The notes beneath the pieces are model-generated. The model was given only the letters and a program-made list of their open reading frames with translations, did not search any database and had not been told where the DNA came from. DNA of 64,000 nucleotides from assembly GCF_947487805.1 (NCBI RefSeq), contig NZ_CANKXW010000003.1, forward strand, positions 1-64,000. The letters are read 5' to 3'. This document shows positions 16,490-25,192 of the stretch, in pieces; the stretch's first letter is position 1, and each line of letters opens with the position of its first letter. This DNA comes from an uncultured Tateyamaria sp. (GTDB lineage Bacteria > Pseudomonadota > Alphaproteobacteria > Rhodobacterales > Rhodobacteraceae). Position numbers and translations under genes: made by a program.

Positions 16490-17383
16490 ATGGCCAAATC
16501 CCTGCCCCCGCTCAACTGGTTCCGTTCGTTCGAGGCCGCCGCCCGCACGCTCAGCTCCACCGCCGCCGCCAATGAAATCGGCCTGACACAATCGGCCGTC
16601 AGCCAACAGATCCGCGCGCTGGAAAGCAGGCTGGGCGTCGTGCTCTTTGCCCGCCACGCCCGCGGGCTGACCCTGACGGACGAGGGGCGCAAATTGCTCC
16701 CGCAAGTCGAGGCCGCGCTCGAAACGCTGGCGACCGCGACGCGGCCCTACGCCCCCGCCCGCGACAGCGCCCACATCACCGTCGCGGCCTCGCTCAGCGT
16801 GATCGAATGGGTCATCGCCCCGGCCCTGCCCGCCTTTCACGCGCGTCATCCGGGCCTGTCGGTCCGCTTTGTCAGCACCATCTGGCCTGACGAATTCTCC
16901 GTCGCACGGGCCGATGTCGAAATCCGGTTCGGGTCGCAGAAACAGGTGGGGGCCAATGCCACGGCCCTCGGGCCGGACAGCCTGATCGTCGTGTCGAACA
17001 GTACCGCGCCGCTGGCGGATCAGCCGCTGATCGAAACCGTGGGCACCTCCAACGGCTGGCCCGCATGGGCGCACGCCAGCGGCATGACCCTGCCCGACCC
17101 CACATATTTCGCCGACTCTTATGGCCTTGCCCTGACCCTCGCCGCACAAGGCAACGGTGCCGCCTTGGTCAGTTCCGTGGTGGCCCGCGCGGCCCTGCGC
17201 TCAGGCCAGGTGACCCAGGCGCATCCGCGTGCGATCACCGGGGCCGAAGGGTATCACCTTGCCGTGCAACGGCATGCGCCCGAAACCGATGGCTTTGCCG
17301 CTTGGGTCGCAGATCTTGTGCAGTCCCCGCCCGCAGATACGCGGGTCAGTTCCGGATCCGACCAAAGGTCGACAACCGGTTGA
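16490..17383 (+). CDS. LysR-family transcriptional regulator (GcvA-like)
   Basis: A 297-residue regulator. The N-terminal winged helix-turn-helix reads LNWFRSFEAAARTLSSTAAANE and continues LTQSAVSQQIRALESRLG; the substrate-binding half follows from about residue 90. The order and wording are those of the GcvA subgroup. ATG at 16490 is the first start before the domain. It is divergent from the DUF1185-hydrolase-reductase-monooxygenase operon and is its likely regulator. Its last 38 bases overlap the 3' end of the M56 peptidase gene on the other strand. Confidence 0.88.
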   Translation: MAKSLPPLNWFRSFEAAARTLSSTAAANEIGLTQSAVSQQIRALESRLGVVLFARHARGLTLTDEGRKLLPQVEAALETLATATRPYAPARDSAHITVAASLSVIEWVIAPALPAFHARHPGLSVRFVSTIWPDEFSVARADVEIRFGSQKQVGANATALGPDSLIVVSNSTAPLADQPLIETVGTSNGWPAWAHASGMTLPDPTYFADSYGLALTLAAQGNGAALVSSVVARAALRSGQVTQAHPRAITGAEGYHLAVQRHAPETDGFAAWVADLVQSPPADTRVSSGSDQRSTTG

Positions 17384-18491
17384 TCTCGTCCAGACGCTCC
17401 AGATTGACGACCGTGGACAGCATCAGCCGGTCCTGGCTCCAGTCGCCGGGCCGCTGGATCGCCACCGCGGTCAGCATGATACACGCCACCAACGGCAACA
17501 ACGTCGCAAGATACAAAAGACGCGGATGCCGCAAGTGCCGCAAATCCAGCATGGACGTGATCCGCTGGTGCAGGAAGCTGGTGGTCGTGTCGTTGATACC
17601 CGACCGGTCCGCCGTAACCAGCGTGACCTTGGGCACCGCCACCACGAACATACGGTCGCGGCGCAGCGTCTGCTGACACACCGACAGCAACGTGTCGCAA
17701 TAGGCGCGCACATCGATCCGACCCCGCCGCAATACTTCCGCATCACAGCTAAGCTCGCGCAGTGTCTCCACCTGCCGCTTCCACGCGTGATAGGCCGGGT
17801 TCAGGAAAAACGCGGGCTTCAGCGCCTCGAGCAGGATCTCCCAATCGATGTCACCCTGCCGCAAATGCTGGAACTCATGGGCCAGAGACACCTTCAACTC
17901 CTGAGGCTGACCCAGCATATGCGAGGGAATCACCACATAGTAATACCACAGCCCCCGCGTCGAAAATGGCACCAGCGTCCGGTCCGACAGACGCAGCCGT
18001 ACGCGGCCAAACCTGCGCCACGCATAGCCCGAAGACACGATCCGGTAGAGGCACGCCATCGAATAGCACAGGCGCAGCACGCCCACCGCAAGGCTGATGG
18101 CAAAGGCAATAATCGCCGTCCACGCCACCCATCCGGCGGCGTTGATCACGTTGTTCAGGAATGTATCGCGCAAGTTCACCAGCCGCTCGAACTCGGTCGC
18201 CTGCATCTCGAACCCGCCGTTGAGGTAATAGGCGACGACCATGTCGGACAGGTTGATATTGACGCTCTTGGCGTACCCGCTGGTCTGCAGCGTCGTAAAG
18301 GCGAGGATCAGGAACGGCGAAAAGACAATGGCCAGAAAGATCGTGTTCAACAGCTTGAGCTGCGTGGCGTAACTATGTTTCAAACCCAGACGCATAAGGC
18401 TCCACCGAACCCCCGACCACAGGAAAAAAGCGATCACAATCAGGATATTGGCATTGATGAAAGCATCGAGAAGGGCATCACCCGGTATCAT
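17346..18491 (-). CDS. M56-family (BlaR1-like) membrane metallopeptidase
   Basis: A 381-residue integral membrane protease. Hydrophobic segments lie near residues 12-28, 48-68, 118-145 and 330-350. The zinc motif HEFQH is at 205-209, with the third ligand probably E246 in RELSCDAE. In BlaR1/MecR1 this domain cleaves the BlaI repressor on signal, but those proteins end in a penicillin-binding sensor; here only about 30 residues follow the last hydrophobic segment. The signal is therefore something else. It overlaps the blaI-like gene by 14 bases, so the two form one unit. Confidence 0.85.
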   Translation of the reverse strand: MIPGDALLDAFINANILIVIAFFLWSGVRWSLMRLGLKHSYATQLKLLNTIFLAIVFSPFLILAFTTLQTSGYAKSVNINLSDMVVAYYLNGGFEMQATEFERLVNLRDTFLNNVINAAGWVAWTAIIAFAISLAVGVLRLCYSMACLYRIVSSGYAWRRFGRVRLRLSDRTLVPFSTRGLWYYYVVIPSHMLGQPQELKVSLAHEFQHLRQGDIDWEILLEALKPAFFLNPAYHAWKRQVETLRELSCDAEVLRRGRIDVRAYCDTLLSVCQQTLRRDRMFVVAVPKVTLVTADRSGINDTTTSFLHQRITSMLDLRHLRHPRLLYLATLLPLVACIMLTAVAIQRPGDWSQDRLMLSTVVNLERLDEINRLSTFGRIRN

Positions 18492-18873
18492 TTTTCAACC
18501 TCCGATCCACTAATGCCCGGATTGTCCCCAATGCTTCGTCCGTCAGTTCGTCGTCGTTGACAAGGCGCGCCACCAGTGACACGGGCGCGTCGTCAAACAA
18601 CTTCATCGACAGATCTTTCAGTGAACGGGTCTGATAGGCGTCTTTGCCCAGCGTCGGCTTGAACACATGGCTCTTGCCATCCTTGCGGCTGGTGACGAAT
18701 TCCTTTTGTTCCAGAATGCGCAGGATGGTCGCCGCCGACGTATAGGCAAGGTCCCGGTCTTCGGGCAAACGGTCCAGTACGTCCCGCACAGTGCCCTCGC
18801 CCAGCGCCCAGAGTTCGTTCATGAACTCCAGTTCCACCTCCGTCAGCAGCTCGTTATTCTTCTTCTTTCTCAT
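18478..18873 (-). CDS. BlaI/MecI/CopY-family transcriptional repressor
   Basis: A 131-residue winged-helix repressor. The LTEVELEFMNELWALGEGTV start, the TSAATILRILEQKEFV recognition region and the RKDGKSHVFKP wing are family hallmarks; the C-terminal half should dimerise. The M56 peptidase partner overlaps its stop. No beta-lactamase or penicillin-binding gene is adjacent, so this is not a standard resistance locus. Autoregulation through the inverted repeat at 18891-18925 is likely. Confidence 0.9.
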   Translation of the reverse strand: MRKKKNNELLTEVELEFMNELWALGEGTVRDVLDRLPEDRDLAYTSAATILRILEQKEFVTSRKDGKSHVFKPTLGKDAYQTRSLKDLSMKLFDDAPVSLVARLVNDDELTDEALGTIRALVDRRLKNDTG

Positions 18874-18890
18874 ACGGTACCATCCAGCAC

Positions 18891-18925
18891 GTATAGCTCA
18901 CTATTTGTGCAGAGTGAGTAAATAC
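18891..18925 (-). promoter_or_regulatory. Probable operator of the BlaI-M56 pair
   Basis: CTCACT (18897-18902) and AGTGAG (18913-18918) form a perfect inverted repeat with a 10-base spacer. The symmetry extends outward to GTAT and ATAC with one base of slippage. The site starts 18 bases upstream of the BlaI start codon, where a self-repressor would bind. Confidence 0.55.
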
Positions 18926-18952
18926 GAAGTTTTTAGTTTTTCAAAACGTTTT

Positions 18953-19351
18953 TCACACTTTCCAGAAACAGAATATGCCCCAAACGATCGACGCCCCCAA
19001 GGGTGCCCACAACGGTTGCCCCACCAAACCCAGCCACGCGAGAAAAATATAGGCACTTCCCAAAAGAGTGATGAACAGGCGATCACCCAGTGTCGTGGTC
19101 AGACCAAACACCCCCGTCCGTTCGATGCCGTCGCGATATTTGGTGATCTCGAGCACCGCAATCACGGCAATCGCGCCAAAGATGAAACAAAAGAGCGCAA
19201 AGGTCACAGGCGTCCAAGCCATCCAGAAACTGGGCCACAGCGGGTCGGTCCAGGAAAACCCCTTTTCCTCGGTTTGCTGGGCGACATTGCCCCAGCCCTG
19301 CGCCAGCGCGGCCCCCGGTGCCAGCGCGATCAGATATGCCAGGTGTTTCAT
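18953..19351 (-). CDS. glpU: DUF2160 small membrane protein of the glycerol-type ABC importer
   Basis: A 132-residue protein with a signal peptide-like start (cleavage near ALA-QGW) and three hydrophobic segments at about 46-66, 91-108 and 115-130. This small protein accompanies the rhizobial glycerol importer genes, where it is called GlpU; its role there is not known to me. The ATG overlaps the preceding permease stop by one base (TGATG). It is the last gene of the operon. The symbol rests on gene order and size as much as on sequence. Confidence 0.7.
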   Translation of the reverse strand: MKHLAYLIALAPGAALAQGWGNVAQQTEEKGFSWTDPLWPSFWMAWTPVTFALFCFIFGAIAVIAVLEITKYRDGIERTGVFGLTTTLGDRLFITLLGSAYIFLAWLGLVGQPLWAPLGASIVWGIFCFWKV

Positions 19352-20148
19352 CAGACCCTCCCCAGGGCAAAGCCCTTGGCGATGTAGTTGCGCACGAAAT
19401 AGATGACGATGGCGCCGGGGATGATCGTCAGCGTCCCCGCCGCCGCCAATAGGCCCAATTCGTATCCGGCAGAGGATGCCGTCTTGGTCATGGTCGCGGC
19501 GATGGGTTTCGCGGCCACCGCCGTCAGCGTCTTGGCCAGCAGCAGCTCGACCCAAGAGAACATGAAGCAGAAGAACGCCGCGACCCCCACGCCCGCCTTG
19601 ATCGTCGGCAAAAAGATGGTGACGAAAAAGCGCGGAAAGGAGTAGCCGTCCACATAGGCGGTCTCGTCCAGTTCCTTGGGCACACCGCCCATGAACCCTT
19701 CGAGGATCCAGACCGCCAGCGGGATGTTGAACAGGCAATGCGCCAGCGCGACGGCAATATGCGTGTCGAACAGGCCGACCGACGAATAAAGCTGAAAGAA
19801 CGGCAAGGCGAACACCGCCGCCGGGGCCATCCGGTTGGTCAGCAGCCAGAAGAACAGCTGCTTGTCGCCCAGAAACCGATACCGCGAGAACGCATAGGCC
19901 GCAGGCAGCGCCACACAGACCGAGATCACGGTGTTCAGCGACACATAGATGATCGAGTTGATATAGCCCCAGTACCAGCTGGGATCGGTAAAGATGACCC
20001 GGTAATTCTCCAGCGTGAAGGTCTGGGGAAACAGGCTGAAGCCCGCGAGGATCTCGTTCGTCGTCTTGAACGACATCGCGACCAGCCAGTAGATCGGCAG
20101 CATCAGGAACGCGATATAGAGGATCGGGATGAGGGAGCGTTTTCTCAT
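19351..20148 (-). CDS. glpQ: ABC transporter permease (glycerol-type, GlpQ-like)
   Basis: A 265-residue inner-membrane permease of the MalG/CUT1 type with about six hydrophobic segments. The EAA-type coupling loop is visible around GGVPKELDETAYVDGYSFPRFF, which docks on the ATPases. It works with the permease at 20237-21100. It follows that gene after an 88-base gap with two hairpins, the loosest junction in the operon. The substrate assignment to glycerol or a related polyol comes from the whole six-gene set, not from this protein alone. Confidence 0.8.
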   Translation of the reverse strand: MRKRSLIPILYIAFLMLPIYWLVAMSFKTTNEILAGFSLFPQTFTLENYRVIFTDPSWYWGYINSIIYVSLNTVISVCVALPAAYAFSRYRFLGDKQLFFWLLTNRMAPAAVFALPFFQLYSSVGLFDTHIAVALAHCLFNIPLAVWILEGFMGGVPKELDETAYVDGYSFPRFFVTIFLPTIKAGVGVAAFFCFMFSWVELLLAKTLTAVAAKPIAATMTKTASSAGYELGLLAAAGTLTIIPGAIVIYFVRNYIAKGFALGRV

Positions 20149-20174
20149 GTTGTGCCCTCCTGTCCATATGTGCC

Positions 20175-20219
20175 GCCCGGCACCGCCGGGCAGCCCTCTG
20201 TTCTGACGACTGTCAGAGG
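20175..20219 (-). other. Two hairpins between the permease genes
   Basis: GCCCGGC-acc-GCCGGGC (20175-20191) is a perfect 7-bp stem. CCTCTG (20195-20200) pairs with CAGAGG (20214-20219). Both lie in the 88-base spacer between two permease genes of one operon. They may stabilise or end part of the transcript. No T-run follows. Confidence 0.4.
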
Positions 20220-20236
20220 ATCAATAATATCCCGGA

Positions 20237-21100
20237 TCATTGCGCATCGTCCTTCGTCATAAGGGTATAGAACAGCCACGAAACCAACAGCGTGATGGCA
20301 AAGTAGATCAGGCTCATCGCCGCCGCCGGGCCCAGGTCGAACTGCCCCAGGGCAATCTTGACCAGATCGATGGACAAGAGCGTCGTCGAGTTACCGGGAC
20401 CACCACCGGTCAGAACAAACGGCTCCGTATAGATGTTGAAGCTGTCCATGAACCGCAAAAGGATCGCGATGGTCAGAACCGTCTTCATCTTGGGCAACTG
20501 GATATAGCGGAACACTTTCCACGGGGATGCCCCGTCAATCTTGGCCGCCTGATAATAGGCATCCGGGATCGACACGAGGCCCGCATAGCTCAGCAGCACC
20601 ACCAGCGACGTCCAGTGCCAGACATCCATCACGATGATCGTGACCCAAGCCGCAAACGGGTTCTGCGTCATGTCATAATTGATGCCCAACACGTCGTTCA
20701 GGAAATAGCCCATGAGCCCGATCTTGGGCAGGGTAAAGATGTTCCACATCGCCCCCACCACGTTCCACGGGATCAGCATCGGCAAAGCCATCAGCACCAG
20801 ACAGACCGGCACCCACATGCCCTTCTTCGGCATCGACAGGGCAATGATGATGCCCAGCGGCACCTCGATGATCAGGATCAGAAAGGTGAACAGGAACTGC
20901 CGCCCCAAAGCGGCCTGAAACCGGTCCGACCGCAGGATTTGCTCAAACCAATCAAGCCCTTGCCAGAAGAACACGTTGTTGCCGAACGTCTCCTGCACGG
21001 AATAGTTCACCACCGTCATGATCGGCACCAGCGCGTTGAACGCCACCAGGAACAGAACCGGCAGGACAAAGAACCACGCCTTTTGATTTTCGGTTTTCAT
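20237..21100 (-). CDS. glpP: ABC transporter permease (glycerol-type, GlpP-like)
   Basis: A 287-residue MalF-type permease with about six transmembrane segments. The coupling loop is around SIPDAYYQAAKIDGASPWKVF (EAA motif), and a conserved GGGPGNSTTLLSI stretch follows, as in sugar permeases. Its ATG overlaps the stop of the ATPase gene upstream (ATGA), so it is translationally coupled to it. It pairs with the 265-residue permease to form the pore of the importer. Confidence 0.82.
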   Translation of the reverse strand: MKTENQKAWFFVLPVLFLVAFNALVPIMTVVNYSVQETFGNNVFFWQGLDWFEQILRSDRFQAALGRQFLFTFLILIIEVPLGIIIALSMPKKGMWVPVCLVLMALPMLIPWNVVGAMWNIFTLPKIGLMGYFLNDVLGINYDMTQNPFAAWVTIIVMDVWHWTSLVVLLSYAGLVSIPDAYYQAAKIDGASPWKVFRYIQLPKMKTVLTIAILLRFMDSFNIYTEPFVLTGGGPGNSTTLLSIDLVKIALGQFDLGPAAAMSLIYFAITLLVSWLFYTLMTKDDAQ

Positions 21101-22182
21101 GTCCGTGCCGACCCCTCATTTTCAGTAGAAAGCCATCCGTCGCGGTAGAGCCGCGTGTGGTCCGGCCGAAACGCCAGATGCACCTGCGCCCCCTGCTCCG
21201 GCACGTCCCCTTCGACCACGGCCTTGACGCTGGTGTCCCCCAGCATCGCCTCGACCACGGCGTGGCGGCCCACATCCGACACCTTGCGCACCCGCGCCTC
21301 CAGCCCCTGATCGGAGAGACTGACAAACTCGGGCCGCACACCCAGTTCGGTGCGTCCTCCCTGCCCGGTCACCTGACCTTCCAGCGTCACGGGGTGGCCG
21401 TGCAGGAACGCACCGCCATCGCGTTCCTCGACCGGCAGGATGTTCATGCCGGGCGAGCCGATGAAGTGACCCACAAACGTGTGCTGCGGCCGCTCGAACA
21501 ACTCGACCGGCGTGCCGATCTGGACGACCTCGCCCTCCTGCATGACCACCACCTGATCGGCAAATGTCAGCGCCTCGGTCTGGTCGTGGGTGACATAGAT
21601 CATCGTGGCGCGCACCCGCTGGTGCAACTCCTTCAGCTTGGAGCGCAGCTTCCATTTCAGATGCGGATCGATCACGGTCAACGGCTCGTCAAACATCACG
21701 ACGTTCACATCGTCGCGCACAAGGCCGCGCCCCATCGAGATCTTCTGTTTGTTGTCGGGCGACAGATGCGAGGCGCGGGTGTCGAGCATTTCCTCGACCT
21801 CCAGCATGGTCGCGATCTCGGCCACCCGCTCGGCGATCCGCGCCTCGGCCACGCCGCGATTGCGCAGCGGAAAGGCAAGGTTGTCGCGCACGGTCATCGT
21901 GTCGTAGATCACCGGAAACTGGAACACCTGCGCGATGTTGCGCTGATCGGGGGGCAGGTCAGTGACGTCGCGGTCATCAAACAGGATCCGCCCCTCGGAG
22001 GGGACGAGCAGGCCCGAGATGATATTGAGCAGCGTGGACTTGCCGCAGCCCGATGGCCCCAGCAGCGCATAGGCGCCGCCATCCCGCCAATCGAGATCGA
22101 TTTCCTTGAGCGCGTAGTCCGCCGGCCCGGAGGGGTTTGGCAGATACGAATGACGCAGGTTCGAAAGTGTGATCTTGGCCAT
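21097..22182 (-). CDS. glpT: ABC transporter ATPase with degenerate signature motif (GlpT-like)
   Basis: A 361-residue CUT1-type ATPase. Walker A GPSGCGKST is at 42-50, a Q-loop Gln near 88, Walker B VVMFDE at 161-166 and the switch histidine H199 in YVTHD. A TOBE-like regulatory tail follows. The signature, normally LSGGQ, reads LSPDN at 140-144, so it should not help hydrolysis at the site it completes. The partner ATPase at 22274-23338 has a normal signature but lacks the switch His. The symbol follows the rhizobial glycerol importer and is tentative. Confidence 0.8.
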   Translation of the reverse strand: MAKITLSNLRHSYLPNPSGPADYALKEIDLDWRDGGAYALLGPSGCGKSTLLNIISGLLVPSEGRILFDDRDVTDLPPDQRNIAQVFQFPVIYDTMTVRDNLAFPLRNRGVAEARIAERVAEIATMLEVEEMLDTRASHLSPDNKQKISMGRGLVRDDVNVVMFDEPLTVIDPHLKWKLRSKLKELHQRVRATMIYVTHDQTEALTFADQVVVMQEGEVVQIGTPVELFERPQHTFVGHFIGSPGMNILPVEERDGGAFLHGHPVTLEGQVTGQGGRTELGVRPEFVSLSDQGLEARVRKVSDVGRHAVVEAMLGDTSVKAVVEGDVPEQGAQVHLAFRPDHTRLYRDGWLSTENEGSART

Positions 22183-22211
22183 CACACACCTGCCCAATGG
22201 TGCGCATGAAT

Positions 22212-22255
22212 GCACACCCTGCACGGCGCCGTAGGGTGTGCCTTTACGGCGCACC
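22212..22255 (-). repeat. Nested inverted repeats between the two ATPase genes
   Basis: GCACACCCT (22212-22220) and AGGGTGTGC (22233-22241) are perfect complements flanking the 10-base palindrome ACGGCGCCGT (22223-22232). The right part, 22231-22255, starts GTAGGGTG and ends GCACC, resembling a decayed copy of the short palindromic element seen at 42228 and 52368. The 91-base spacer sits inside an operon, so the RNA fold may tune the ATPase ratio. Confidence 0.5.
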
Positions 22256-22273
22256 GATATTGCGAAACCGGGG

Positions 22274-23338
22274 TCATGCCACGAGCCTCCCATCTTGCGA
22301 GAAATAATAGGCACGGCTGGCATCCATGTAGAAATCATGGGCCTCGCCGACCTCGTAAGGGTGCACCCCATGCGCCAGCGACACCCAGCCATCCGTGCCC
22401 AGTTCGAAATGCGCACTCGATTCCGAGCCGGACAATTCGGTGACCAGAACCTTGCCGGACAATTTAACATAATCTGTCCCCGCGGGGACAGGTGTGACGT
22501 GGTGCGGCCGGATCGCCATCGTATACGCCCCATCGGGCAGCGCCGCGGCCGGGCCGGACAGGGTCCAGCGTGCGCCGGTATCAAGCTGCGCCTGATCGCC
22601 GGTCTTGGTGACGCGTGCCGCATTGATGGGTGGGTCGGAAAACACTCGCGCCGCGGTCAGGCTTGCGGGGTTGCGATAGATGTCGGCGGTCACGCCGAAC
22701 TGGCTGACCGATCCGTCCTCCATCAGCGCGGTGCTGCCGCCCAGCAGCAGCGCCTCCTCGGGCTCGGACGTGGCATAGACCACCACCGCCCCGCGCCCGG
22801 CAAACAGTTCGGGCAGCTGTTCGCGCAACTCTTCGCGCAGCTTGTAGTCGAGGTTCGCAAGCGGTTCGTCCAGAAACACCGCGCGGCTTTCCTTGGCAAT
22901 GGCGCGCGCCAGCGCGCAGCGCTGCTGCTGCCCGCCCGAAAGCTCGTGCGGGCGACGGTGCAGCATGGGCCGCAGTTGCAGGATGTCCGCCGCCTCTTCG
23001 ACGCGGCCCTGGATCTCGGATTTCGCCATGCCTGCGACCCGCAGGGGGGAGGCAATATTGTCGTACACCGTCATCTGCGGATAGTTCACAAAGAACTGGT
23101 GCACGAGGCTGATGTTGCGTTTCTGCGTGGACAGTTTCGAGACGTTCTGCCCATCCATCCAGATCTCTCCGCTCGCCAGCGGGTCAAGGCCCGCCATCAG
23201 CTTGATCAGGGATGTCTTGCCCGATCCGGTCTGGCCCAGCAGGACGTTGAAATGTCCGGTCTCCAGCACCAGCGATGTGGGTTTGATATGCGTGATGCCA
23301 CGCGTCACCTTGCTGGCCTGCTTCAGCTCGATTGTCAT
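22274..23338 (-). CDS. glpS: ABC transporter ATPase lacking the switch histidine (GlpS-like)
   Basis: A 354-residue ATPase with Walker A GQTGSGKTS (35-43), Q-loop near 81, normal signature LSGGQ (133-137) and Walker B AVFLDE (153-158). The H-loop, normally a histidine after the fifth strand, reads YATSEPEEA with S191 in its place. A C-terminal TOBE-like domain follows. With the partner ATPase, one composite site would be intact and the other doubly defective. The start at 23338 is the first ATG of the ATPase fold. Its neighbour upstream is the solute-binding protein, 93 bases away. Confidence 0.8.
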   Translation of the reverse strand: MTIELKQASKVTRGITHIKPTSLVLETGHFNVLLGQTGSGKTSLIKLMAGLDPLASGEIWMDGQNVSKLSTQKRNISLVHQFFVNYPQMTVYDNIASPLRVAGMAKSEIQGRVEEAADILQLRPMLHRRPHELSGGQQQRCALARAIAKESRAVFLDEPLANLDYKLREELREQLPELFAGRGAVVVYATSEPEEALLLGGSTALMEDGSVSQFGVTADIYRNPASLTAARVFSDPPINAARVTKTGDQAQLDTGARWTLSGPAAALPDGAYTMAIRPHHVTPVPAGTDYVKLSGKVLVTELSGSESSAHFELGTDGWVSLAHGVHPYEVGEAHDFYMDASRAYYFSQDGRLVA

Positions 23339-23431
23339 GGGATGTACCTGTGTCGAGAAATGGCCGGGGCTCCGTATCGACCCCGGCCTGCGCCTGCCCG
23401 CTTGCACTCACCAAGCGGGCAGGCTGGGAGT

Positions 23432-25165
23432 TTAGTTCTGCCAGCGCGCGACCAGCTCGTCATAGTTCACGGTCTCGCCTTGCGGCTTCTCGTTGTCGAG
23501 CTTGGGCTTGGCGCCGCCATTGGCGAACCAGTACTCGGCGTCACGCTCTTCGTTCAGACGTGGGCCACAGCCACCGTAAACACCCGCCGCTTCATCGGCC
23601 TGCTGCATCCGGGCCATGGTGATGTCCATCTCTTCGGCCAGACGGTCCATCGCCTGTTGCGGAGTGAAGGCACCGGAGTTCACGTCACCGATCTGCTGCC
23701 ACCAGATTTGGGCCAGCTTGGGATAGTCGGGCACGTTGATGCCGGTGGGCGACCATGCCACGCGATCAGGCGAGCGGTAGAACTCGACCAGACCACCCAG
23801 TTTGGGTGCGCGTTCGGTAAAGCTTTCGTGGTTGACCGAGCTGTCGCGGATGAAGGTCAGACCCACATGGGACTTCTTCACATCGACGGTCTTGGACGTC
23901 ACGAACTGGGCATAGAGCCACGCGGCCTGGGCACGGTCCGACGGAGTGGACTTGAGGAAGGTCCACGACCCCACGTCCTGATAGCCAACCTTCTGACCTT
24001 CTTCCCAATAGGGGCCGTGTGGGCTGGGCGCCATCCGCCACAGGGGATTGCCTGCATCATCGACGGTGTTGTTGCCTTCAGACTTCGGCTTGACCATGTC
24101 GGCGGTAAAGGCGGTGTACCAGAAGATCTGCTGGGCCACGTTGCCTTGCGCCAGTGCGGGCAGCGATTGGTAGAAGTCATAGGACGCCGCACCCGGAGGG
24201 GCGTAGTTGCGCAGCCACTCGTCCCACTTGCGGATCGCATAGACCGCCGCAGGGCCGTTCGCCGCACCACCGCGCGTCACGGACGCACCGGCAGGGTTGC
24301 ACGACCCGGCTTCCATGCGGATGCCCCATTCGTCGATCGGCACACCGTTCGGCTCACCCTTGGACCCGGTGCCTGCCATCGACAGCCACGCATCGGTCAT
24401 CCGCCAGCCCAGGTCGGGCGCGCGCTTGCCGTAGTCCATGTGGCCATAGATCGCCACGCCGTCGACTTCCGTCACATCGTTCGAGAAGAAATCAGCGATG
24501 TCCTCATAGGCCGACCAGTTGACCGGAACACCCAGCTCATAGCCGTACTTGGCCTTGAACGCGGCCTTGTTGTCCGCGTCGTCGAACCAGTCCTTGCGGA
24601 ACCAGTAGAGGTTCGCAAATTGCTGGTCGGGCAACTGATAGAGGTTGCCATCGGGACCGGTCGTGAACTGCACACCCATAAAGTCGCCAAGGTCCAGCGT
24701 GGGCGATGTTGTCGTCGCCCAGTCACCCGCCATCTGTTCGGTCAGGTTGTAGGCCAGTTGCAGACGCGAGTGCGTGCCGATCAGGTCAGAGTCGTTGACA
24801 TAGCCGTCATAGAGGTTCCGCTGGGTCTGCATCTGTGTCTGCACAGCCTGCACAACCTCGCCCTCGCCGAGGATCTGGTGGTTGACCTTGATCCCGGTGA
24901 TTTCCTCGAACGCCTTTGTCAGCACTTCGGATTCGTAGCCGTGGGTCGGAATGCCCTCGGACAGCACGTTGATTTCCATGCCCGCATAGGGCTCCGCCGC
25001 GCCGATGAACCATTCCATTTCCGACATCTGCTCGGCCTTGCTGAGCGTGGATGGCTGGAATTCCTGGTCAATCCATTTCTGAGCTGCCGCCGCATCGGCC
25101 AAAGCAGTCCCATGCCCCGCGATGACAGCGATAGCTGCAGTCGCGGAGAGCAGATACTTACGCAT
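23432..25165 (-). CDS. glpV: Periplasmic solute-binding protein of glycerol-type ABC importer (GlpV-like)
   Basis: A 577-residue extracellular solute-binding protein, long compared with the usual 400-440 of the MalE type, as in the glycerol-binding GlpV group. A Sec signal peptide (MRKYLLSATAAIAVIAG, cleavage near ALA-DAA) is followed by a type-I binding fold. The ATG at 25165 has a strong GGAGGAG site eight bases away; a start 15 bases upstream is possible. It is the first gene of the operon, behind a clear promoter, which suits the most abundant component. Another polyol is the alternative substrate. Confidence 0.8.
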   Translation of the reverse strand: MRKYLLSATAAIAVIAGHGTALADAAAAQKWIDQEFQPSTLSKAEQMSEMEWFIGAAEPYAGMEINVLSEGIPTHGYESEVLTKAFEEITGIKVNHQILGEGEVVQAVQTQMQTQRNLYDGYVNDSDLIGTHSRLQLAYNLTEQMAGDWATTTSPTLDLGDFMGVQFTTGPDGNLYQLPDQQFANLYWFRKDWFDDADNKAAFKAKYGYELGVPVNWSAYEDIADFFSNDVTEVDGVAIYGHMDYGKRAPDLGWRMTDAWLSMAGTGSKGEPNGVPIDEWGIRMEAGSCNPAGASVTRGGAANGPAAVYAIRKWDEWLRNYAPPGAASYDFYQSLPALAQGNVAQQIFWYTAFTADMVKPKSEGNNTVDDAGNPLWRMAPSPHGPYWEEGQKVGYQDVGSWTFLKSTPSDRAQAAWLYAQFVTSKTVDVKKSHVGLTFIRDSSVNHESFTERAPKLGGLVEFYRSPDRVAWSPTGINVPDYPKLAQIWWQQIGDVNSGAFTPQQAMDRLAEEMDITMARMQQADEAAGVYGGCGPRLNEERDAEYWFANGGAKPKLDNEKPQGETVNYDELVARWQN

Positions 25166-25192
25166 CTTGTCTCCTCCCAAAATGTGTTTGTG

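Noticed and set aside
17346-18873. Beta-lactam resistance locus (blaR1-blaI)
   Set aside because: No penicillin-binding sensor domain and no beta-lactamase in the vicinity.
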